The notes under the pieces are model-generated. The model did no database searches. It was not told the DNA's origin and worked only from the letters and a program-made list of their open reading frames with translations. This document shows, in pieces, positions 57,032-62,243 of a stretch of DNA of 62,243 nt. The stretch spans positions 1 to 62,243 of the forward strand of contig CALUQO010000010.1 in the NCBI GenBank assembly GCA_944322935.1, written 5' to 3'. Position numbers and translations under genes: made by a program. Source of the DNA: Candidatus Gastranaerophilales bacterium (lineage in GTDB: Bacteria > Cyanobacteriota > Vampirovibrionia > Gastranaerophilales > Gastranaerophilaceae). Position 1 is the first letter of the stretch. Each line of letters starts with the position of its first letter.

Positions 57032-57881
57032 CGGCGGCCTCGCTTCCTATTGCAACAAGGTTTTTAGTCCCCTCAGGCGCATAATTGGAAAGACTGTTTA
57101 AGAAATCTATCGAGGTATTAAAAACAAAATCTCTTTCATTATCCATAACAACAAGATGGTAGCTGTCTTCAAGTTCAATATACTTTCTTATGCTGGAACC
57201 GACGTTGCGGTAAACAAACTGCGAGCCTTTAACGCTTGTCAGGTCATCTTCTTTTGCATGCATTAAAAGCACTGGAGCTTTGACTCTGAACATATTTTTT
57301 TGTGCAAATTTTGAGAGCTTTAAAAGTTCGTATATGCAAGACATCGGGTAATTGTCCAGAGCCTCTGTGTTTCTTTTTTGAAGTGCTGCAATCTTTTTTC
57401 TTAATACTTCATTCTTTAATCCGTAAGGCTCTCTTTCCGGAAAAGAGTAGTAGTATCTTAAGATTGTGTGCAGCCCCAGCGGCATAAAAAAGTTGTACCA
57501 TGGTATTGTCCAACCGTCTAAAAACAGAGTGGTTGATAAAGAAACAATGCCCCTTACTTCTCGGTATTCGGAAGCAATTGCCAGCGCAAGTACAGCGCCC
57601 ATACACAAACCGCCCAGATATACCTCTTCATATTTCTGGGTTAAATTTCTGTAGTGCATTGTTGAGTCTGTATACCAGTCTTCCCAGCGTACTGTTTTTA
57701 TATTGATGGGGCTTGTGCCGTGTCCGGGCAGACAGTAGCAATATACATCAAAGTCTGCTTCAAACAATGCACGTCCCATCTTTTTCATCTCAAAAGGGCT
57801 GCCCGTCATTCCGTGGAATAGCAGAACAGCTCTTTTGCACTGGTTTTCGTGGATAAACTCAAAATCTAAACTCTGTCCCAA
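57021..57881 (-). CDS. Alpha/beta hydrolase with Cys nucleophile
   Basis: A 286-residue carboxylesterase/lipase-like protein. The oxyanion motif LLFHGMTGSPFEM is near residue 21. The nucleophile elbow reads GGLCMGA, so Cys93 replaces the usual Ser. The acid is in HAKEDDLTS (Asp212 or 213) and His242 in DSYHLVVMDN. Cys elbows occur in PHA synthases, dienelactone hydrolases and some acyl-transferring thioesterases, so an acyl-transfer or thioester role is plausible. It overlaps the next gene by 11 bases, and the BioF-type synthase follows. The neighbouring genes suggest an acyl intermediate as substrate. Confidence 0.88.
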   Translation of the reverse strand: MGQSLDFEFIHENQCKRAVLLFHGMTGSPFEMKKMGRALFEADFDVYCYCLPGHGTSPINIKTVRWEDWYTDSTMHYRNLTQKYEEVYLGGLCMGAVLALAIASEYREVRGIVSLSTTLFLDGWTIPWYNFFMPLGLHTILRYYYSFPEREPYGLKNEVLRKKIAALQKRNTEALDNYPMSCIYELLKLSKFAQKNMFRVKAPVLLMHAKEDDLTSVKGSQFVYRNVGSSIRKYIELEDSYHLVVMDNERDFVFNTSIDFLNSLSNYAPEGTKNLVAIGSEAADAY

Positions 57882-57985
57882 AGATATGTACCTTTTACTG
57901 ATTGTCTAATCCGGTGTTGTCCCGTCAGTCTGTTTTATTTTCGAATGACAGAATACGCCATTTCAGCGTGTCACTCAAAATAATT

Positions 57986-59383
57986 TTAAGCTTTTTCCAT
58001 ATATCTTTCAAACAACTGATCCATAAGCTCAAGCGCCATATCGATTTCTTCATCGGATATGTACAATTGAGGAACGATTGTGATGATATTTTTAAAGTAG
58101 CCGCCGTTGTTAAGGATAAGACCGCATTTTTTACCTTTGTAGGTCAAATCTCCTTTAAGACCTGCTTCTATAATTTCATCACAGAGTTCTCTTGCCGGAG
58201 CAAATCCGTCGTTTTCCGTAACTTCAACGCTCAGTGCAAAGCCAAGACCGTTAACAGTTCCAATATTTTTATATTTCTTTTCAAGAACTTTTAATCCGTC
58301 GAGGAATTTTTTACCTTTGCGTGCAATTTCTTTTTCGAGATTTTCTCTTTCCTCTTCAAAGATACACATAACTTCATAGCCTGCGCGTGTACCAATCGGA
58401 TTAGCCGCATAGGTTGAGTGAGTTCGCCCTGCTGGGAATACTTTCGGATTGATGAGTTCTTCTTTTGCCCACATACCGGCAAGAGGATTCATACCGTTTG
58501 TGATAGATTTAGCAAAAGTCATTGCATCTGGTTTTGCGCCGAAGTGTTCCATTGCCCAGAGTTTACCTGTTCTGAAACAGCCCATCTGCACTTCATCTAC
58601 CATAAACAGGATATTATGTTCATCAAGAACTTCTTTAAGTGCTTTGAAGTAACCTTTTGGCGGGACGATATATCCGCCTGTGCCAAGGAGAGGTTCGGCA
58701 ATAAATCCGCCGAATTCACAGTCTTTTGTTTTCGGGTCATAAACGCCGTTGTATTCGCTTTCAAATAATCTTGCAAACTGTTTTACACAGTACATTCCGC
58801 AGGTTTCGCAATTTTTGCCGTAGTGGCAGCGGAAGCAATAAGGGAACGGAACAAAATGAGCAGTGTCGGAGATATGTCCGAAATGTTCTCTGTATCTGTA
58901 GCTGGAAGTTACCGCAGTTGTACCGATTGTTCTTCCGTGATAACCACCCATAAATGCAAACATTCTCGGTTTTTTAGTGTAGTTTCTGATTAACTTGAGC
59001 ATATCTTCGTTAACCTGAGCACCGCCCACGTTAAACTGAACACGGCCTTTGATTCCGTATCTGTCTATGTTTGCCTGTGCGATTTTTTTTGCCAGCAATG
59101 CTTTGTAATCGTAAACAAATCTTGAAGAAATTTGAGGCATTGTTTGATACTGGTCCAGGACTGCGTTTAGCACTCTTTTATTTTTATAACCGAGGTTGCA
59201 GCTTGAATACCACATCTGTAAATCCAGATAAGGTGTATCTTTGCCGTCGTACATATACGAACCTTCGCAATCTCTGAAAATAGTTTGATCATCGTGATAA
59301 TGAACAGTATCACCCCAGGAACAATATTCTTTGTCTATTGCTTTAATTTCCTCATCCGATAACTGCATTTTTGTGCCGAGCAT
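57986..59383 (-). CDS. Class III aminotransferase
   Basis: PLP enzyme, 465 residues, of the GABA/ornithine transaminase fold. The motifs are GGYHGRTIGTTAVT, FMVDEVQMGCFRTGK and the PLP Lys in TFAKSITNGMNPLAG. A Cys-rich insert (YCFRCHYGKNCETCGMYC) is present, like that of several GabT-type relatives. It does not show features that would single out BioA. AAGGAG nine bases before the ATG. It follows the HAD phosphatase gene by 17 bases and precedes the hydrolase gene by 104. The substrate is unknown. Confidence 0.88.
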   Translation of the reverse strand: MLGTKMQLSDEEIKAIDKEYCSWGDTVHYHDDQTIFRDCEGSYMYDGKDTPYLDLQMWYSSCNLGYKNKRVLNAVLDQYQTMPQISSRFVYDYKALLAKKIAQANIDRYGIKGRVQFNVGGAQVNEDMLKLIRNYTKKPRMFAFMGGYHGRTIGTTAVTSSYRYREHFGHISDTAHFVPFPYCFRCHYGKNCETCGMYCVKQFARLFESEYNGVYDPKTKDCEFGGFIAEPLLGTGGYIVPPKGYFKALKEVLDEHNILFMVDEVQMGCFRTGKLWAMEHFGAKPDAMTFAKSITNGMNPLAGMWAKEELINPKVFPAGRTHSTYAANPIGTRAGYEVMCIFEEERENLEKEIARKGKKFLDGLKVLEKKYKNIGTVNGLGFALSVEVTENDGFAPARELCDEIIEAGLKGDLTYKGKKCGLILNNGGYFKNIITIVPQLYISDEEIDMALELMDQLFERYMEKA

Positions 59384-59400
59384 TTTTCTCTCTCCTTAAT

Positions 59401-60048
59401 TTATAACATTTTCATGTAATCTTTTATTTCTGCAAATGTATTAAACTCAATTAAATTCTTTAAGTGTGTACTTTTACCATACTGCAACAATTTTCCTTTC
59501 GCAAATAAAAAATCTGCATTTTTTGCAGCGCAAAAGTCTGATAACCCGTCCCCTGCATACAATACCCGTTTTGTAACAATTCTGTTGGATTTTATTACAT
59601 TACATTTGCATACTCCAGACCCCGGTGTGCATTCTTTATTAAAATTTGGGAAATAAGTTATAAATTTCCCGTCTTTTATTTCCAGCTTATTGGAAAATAT
59701 TTTCACACCTACAATATTATACTTTTTGAGTATCCTTTCAATAAAATAATCAAACCCGTCAGACACAATATAAAAATCAATATCCTGAGATTTAAGGTAA
59801 TTTAAAAAATCGCTGAAAGTTTCATCAATTTCAATAGAGTCGATAAATTCGTTAAGAGAATTTTCGTCAACATTGTCAAAGAGCTGCATTTGTTTTTCAA
59901 TGCATTCTTTAGAGCCGATTTTTCCCTTTATCCAATCATCCTCAATATCCAACCATTTTTTGTCAGCATAAAGACATAAAAATTTATTTAACGTGTCTTC
60001 TTTTGTGATAGTACCGTCAAAATCACAAAAGAATTGATAATTATTCAT
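59401..60048 (-). CDS. HAD-superfamily phosphatase (MtnX/SerB-like)
   Basis: A 215-residue phosphatase of HAD class IB. The nucleophile motif is FFCDFDGTITKED, motif II is IVSDGFDYF, and motif IV is YAGDGLSDFCAAKNADFLFAK. Similar enzymes act on phosphoserine, thiazole phosphate or methylthioribulose derivatives. ATG 60048 is chosen because AAAGGA stands six bases before it. A TTG six bases upstream lacks one. It is grouped with the aminotransferase (17-bp gap), which suggests that one pathway uses both. Confidence 0.85.
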   Translation of the reverse strand: MNNYQFFCDFDGTITKEDTLNKFLCLYADKKWLDIEDDWIKGKIGSKECIEKQMQLFDNVDENSLNEFIDSIEIDETFSDFLNYLKSQDIDFYIVSDGFDYFIERILKKYNIVGVKIFSNKLEIKDGKFITYFPNFNKECTPGSGVCKCNVIKSNRIVTKRVLYAGDGLSDFCAAKNADFLFAKGKLLQYGKSTHLKNLIEFNTFAEIKDYMKML

Positions 60049-60133
60049 AAACAATCCTTTAAAAAGATTTTATTATTATACAACAAACAAATTAATTTGT
60101 CAGAACATAACATTACCTAATACAGCTAAAGCT

Positions 60134-60760
60134 TTACACTCTTTCAAAAAAGGTCTTGTCCTTTTTGCATATCGGACAAACATAGGTGTCCGGCTCTTTT
60201 GTGATGTCGCCTTCGTATATGTAGCCGCATATTTTGCATCTGTATGCGATTCTGTCAGTTTGCACATTTTCTTCTATATAAGTAGGCGCGGCTTTCGGGC
60301 TTTTCCCTTTTTTGACCCTGTGGTAGTAGTCGTAAGTCATCGGTACATCTTTGTTTAGCATATCAGCGTCAATCATTTTCCCTATAAACACAGTGTGGGT
60401 TTCAGTTTCGAATTTGTCTGTGAGTTCACAGATTATGTATCCTACAGAATCCTCTAAAATCTCGAGCCCGTCTATGTTTACGGTTTTGATGTTTTCGAAT
60501 TTGTCCACCTCTCTGCAGGAGCTGAAACCAAAAGTAGGGATAATATTATCGTTTACGTGTTCGCCGAGTATTGATACTGCGAATTTTTTGCTTTTATCAA
60601 TACAAAGGTTTGTGTAGTTCTTGTGGTTAACGCTTATGCAAATCGTATCGTAGGTGATTTGCATAACACAGTTAACAACGCAGCCCACGGGTTTTGTTTC
60701 GCAGTTTGTTGTTACAACATAAACACCGTATGACAGTTTTGTCAAAACTTCATTATTCAT
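60134..60760 (-). CDS. Flavin reductase-rubredoxin fusion
   Basis: A 208-residue redox protein. Residues 1-150 form a flavin reductase-like FMN-binding domain (KLSYGVYVVTTNC, ISVNHKNYTNLCI, FAVSILGEHVND). The C-terminal 45 residues are a rubredoxin with YRCKICGYIYEGD and YVCPICKKDKTFFE. This is the layout of high-molecular-weight rubredoxin, which passes electrons from NAD(P)H to oxygen- or NO-detoxifying flavoproteins in anaerobes. The flavodiiron partner is not in the window. Confidence 0.9.
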   Translation of the reverse strand: MNNEVLTKLSYGVYVVTTNCETKPVGCVVNCVMQITYDTICISVNHKNYTNLCIDKSKKFAVSILGEHVNDNIIPTFGFSSCREVDKFENIKTVNIDGLEILEDSVGYIICELTDKFETETHTVFIGKMIDADMLNKDVPMTYDYYHRVKKGKSPKAAPTYIEENVQTDRIAYRCKICGYIYEGDITKEPDTYVCPICKKDKTFFERV

Positions 60761-60798
60761 ATAAAACTCCTTTATATTTATTTTTCTGTAGCGTGGAT

Positions 60799-61407
60799 TT
60801 ACTTCAGTTCACCGGTTTTGTAGGTAAAATACCCCTCGTAATTGTAACTTGCGTCTATACCTTTCATGTAGACTTCATTGTCATTTATGCCGGTTGTCAG
60901 AGCCTGTTTTAAAAGCTCCCTGATTTCGATATTTTTAATCGGACTGCGCTCCATTGCGAGCAGGTAGTCGTCTTTGTCGACTTTGCTCCAGTCAACTACT
61001 TTAGATAGCTCTTTTTTCAGGATTAAGTCCAGCCATATACGGTTAGCGCGTCCGTTGCCTTCTCTGAAAGGATGGGCTGCATTCATTTCAACGTATTTTG
61101 CGATAATTTCTTCATAAGTTGATTGCGGCATTTGTTCAATATGTTCTAATGCCTGTTTTAAATACATAACAGGTGCAAACCTGAAATTACCTTTGGCAAT
61201 ATTAACATTTCTGATTTCTCCCGCAAAGTAATAAATTTCATCAAATAAATGTTTGTGGATTTTGGCTAATGCATCAAAAGTTCCTGCTTCAAGAGAATCA
61301 AGAATCCCTTTTTCAAACAGTTCAAGTGCTTTTTTCTTGCTTATTTTTTCTTCTTGTCGTGCGAGTTCAGAGGAATCAGTAATACCGAGTTTGTTTTCTA
61401 AGACCAT
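60799..61407 (-). CDS. Class III Fic protein (adenylyltransferase)
   Basis: A 202-residue Fic-domain enzyme expected to transfer AMP to target proteins. The active-site motif is HPFREGNGRANR at residues 112-123, and the target-binding flap region GNFRFAPVMYL is at 73-83. The C-terminal inhibitory motif SxxxE(G) is present as Ser187-YNY-Glu191-Gly. The protein therefore carries its own inhibitor helix as in Neisseria NmFic, which targets DNA gyrase B. An N-terminal extension of about 22 residues is present. ATG 61407 has AAAGGT seven bases upstream. It follows the SIS gene by 25 bases. Confidence 0.92.
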   Translation of the reverse strand: MVLENKLGITDSSELARQEEKISKKKALELFEKGILDSLEAGTFDALAKIHKHLFDEIYYFAGEIRNVNIAKGNFRFAPVMYLKQALEHIEQMPQSTYEEIIAKYVEMNAAHPFREGNGRANRIWLDLILKKELSKVVDWSKVDKDDYLLAMERSPIKNIEIRELLKQALTTGINDNEVYMKGIDASYNYEGYFTYKTGELK

Positions 61408-61432
61408 TATTTTACCTTTTCTGTCAATTATA

Positions 61433-62008
61433 TCACAATTCAACCGGCTCCTGATTGCAGGAAATCTGCATCAGCATGTGGCAAAGCACAAGATGTATGT
61501 CTTCTGCAATTTGTTTGTCATCTATATTCGCATTGACGCTGTGTTTTACAAGCTGCTTTAATTTTCCGCCGTCGCAGCCTGTCAGGGCGATTGTAGTTAT
61601 GTTGTTTTCGTTAGCGTATTTTATTGCCCTTAAAACATTTTCAGAGTTGCCGCTGCTTGAGATGCCTATCACAATATCCTGCGGCTGAACAAAATTCTTC
61701 AGCTGCTCTACAAAAATATCCTCGTAGCAGACATCGTTTGAATAAGACATCACGGTGGCAATATTATCGCTCAGACAAATGAATTTGAAACGTTTTTTGT
61801 GGTCGTAGCCGTAGCTTGCAACTTTGTTAAAATCACAGCAAAAATGACTTGCGGTTGTCGCAGAGCCGCCGTTACCCATAATAAATATGTTCGAGCCGTT
61901 ATCTCTTGCCCTGCCAAGAAGAAGCGCAAACTGCTCTATTTCTTTTCTGTCGAGGTTATCCAGAGCATTTTTCAGTCTGTTTATATAGCTGTTAATTTGT
62001 TCAATCAT
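61433..62008 (-). CDS. SIS-domain sugar isomerase (GmhA/DiaA-like)
   Basis: A 191-residue SIS protein. It has IFIMGNGGSATTASHFCCDF (substrate loop and first metal-type His), IGISSSGNSENVLRAIKYA (phosphosugar binding) and EDIHLVLCHMLMQ near the C-terminus. This is the outline of sedoheptulose 7-phosphate isomerase GmhA, though the usual Glu four residues after the first His is an Asp-shifted variant here. ATG 62008 has GGAGT four bases upstream. The longer open frame starts in non-coding repeat DNA. Confidence 0.85.
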   Translation of the reverse strand: MIEQINSYINRLKNALDNLDRKEIEQFALLLGRARDNGSNIFIMGNGGSATTASHFCCDFNKVASYGYDHKKRFKFICLSDNIATVMSYSNDVCYEDIFVEQLKNFVQPQDIVIGISSSGNSENVLRAIKYANENNITTIALTGCDGGKLKQLVKHSVNANIDDKQIAEDIHLVLCHMLMQISCNQEPVEL

Positions 62009-62127
62009 CAAGACTCCGGTATTTAATATATCTAATCTAGTGTCGCAGTTGCTGCCGGCTGACCGCAGCCAGCACCTGCTCACCTTTGCCTTCTTTTTCC
62101 AAAATCTTTGATTTTGTGAAAAATGGC

Positions 62128-62214
62128 TTCACTATGTGAACAATGTGTCACTCAAAAAATTCGTTCACCAGCCACTGGCTGCTTTTGTTCGGCAGAGCCT
62201 TATCACGAATTTTT
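62128..62214. repeat. Hairpin-rich non-coding stretch at the window end
   Basis: TTCAC-TAT-GTGAA (62128-62140) is followed by a 10-bp perfect stem AAAAATTCGT (62155-62164) / ACGAATTTTT (62205-62214). The latter encloses a nested AGCC-ACT-GGCT hairpin (62170-62180). Style and density resemble the arrays at 66-230 and 17.46-17.65 kb. No gene is supported between 62009 and the end. Confidence 0.5.
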
Positions 62215-62243
62215 CTCGAACAAAATAATTGTAGTTCGATTAT

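Noticed and set aside
57986-59383. Assignment of the class III aminotransferase as BioA
   Set aside because: The motifs fit the GABA/ornithine transaminase group at least as well, and no bioB or bioD is nearby.

Overview
The window looks like a chromosomal piece of a low-GC, Gram-negative-type bacterium on the non-photosynthetic side of the cyanobacterial phylum, most likely a gut Gastranaerophilales/Melainabacteria member. This is inference. It rests on a cyanobacterial-looking but unsplit DnaE, outer-membrane genes (LptF/LptG permease, MCE/MlaD-like protein, autotransporters), the acpP-fabF pair and many unrecognised small proteins that share a short SFKG-like motif. Rho-independent terminators are frequent and strong, which makes operon borders readable.

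Layout. 1-566: hairpin-rich leader without a convincing gene. 567-13.2 kb: housekeeping and signalling (dnaE, adenine deaminase, a small lipoprotein, a BlaI-type repressor with an overlapping partner, a CHASE2-GGDEF cyclase, acpP-fabF, an orphan PAS histidine kinase, an orphan sugar-ABC permease). 13.2-20.5 kb: hypothetical proteins, a frameshifted gene, a structured non-coding element at about 15.3-15.5 kb, a duplicated hairpin repeat abutting tRNA-Ser(CGA), an MCE protein and class II aldolase. 20.6-35.6 kb: a surface and accessory block, all on the minus strand. It holds a 2185-residue and a 1078-residue Pmp-like autotransporter with related C-terminal barrels, a minimal tyrosine recombinase, a LysM-like 691-residue protein, and two coupled membrane proteins. 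35.87-35.94 kb: a candidate trans-acting small RNA with two hairpins around an unpaired CU-rich anti-Shine-Dalgarno segment, laid out like cyanobacterial Yfr1. 36-48.9 kb: core metabolism and repair (miaA, ilvD, yebC, mutL, GT17 glycosyltransferase, hemW, proA, ROK glucokinase) with short peptides upstream of proA. 48.9-55.3 kb: an Ala/Gly/Gln-rich coiled-coil protein, LptF/LptG-type permease, small hypotheticals, aspS. 55.4-62.0 kb: a minus-strand gene run: SIS isomerase, class III Fic enzyme, flavin reductase-rubredoxin, HAD phosphatase, class III aminotransferase, an alpha/beta hydrolase with a Cys nucleophile, a small membrane protein and a BioF-type synthase. 62.0-62.24 kb: another hairpin-rich stretch.

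How parts may work together. acpP and fabF feed fatty acid synthesis. The BioF-type enzyme, the Cys-nucleophile hydrolase and the small membrane protein form a tight cluster that could handle an acyl-thioester product such as a biotin precursor or amino-lipid. The two autotransporters with the recombinase between them suggest a variable cell-surface locus. The most unusual signals are the 35.9-kb small RNA, the 15.3-kb RNA element with two mutually exclusive stems, the dispersed hairpin arrays, and the SFKG-type motif that recurs in otherwise unrelated hypothetical proteins.
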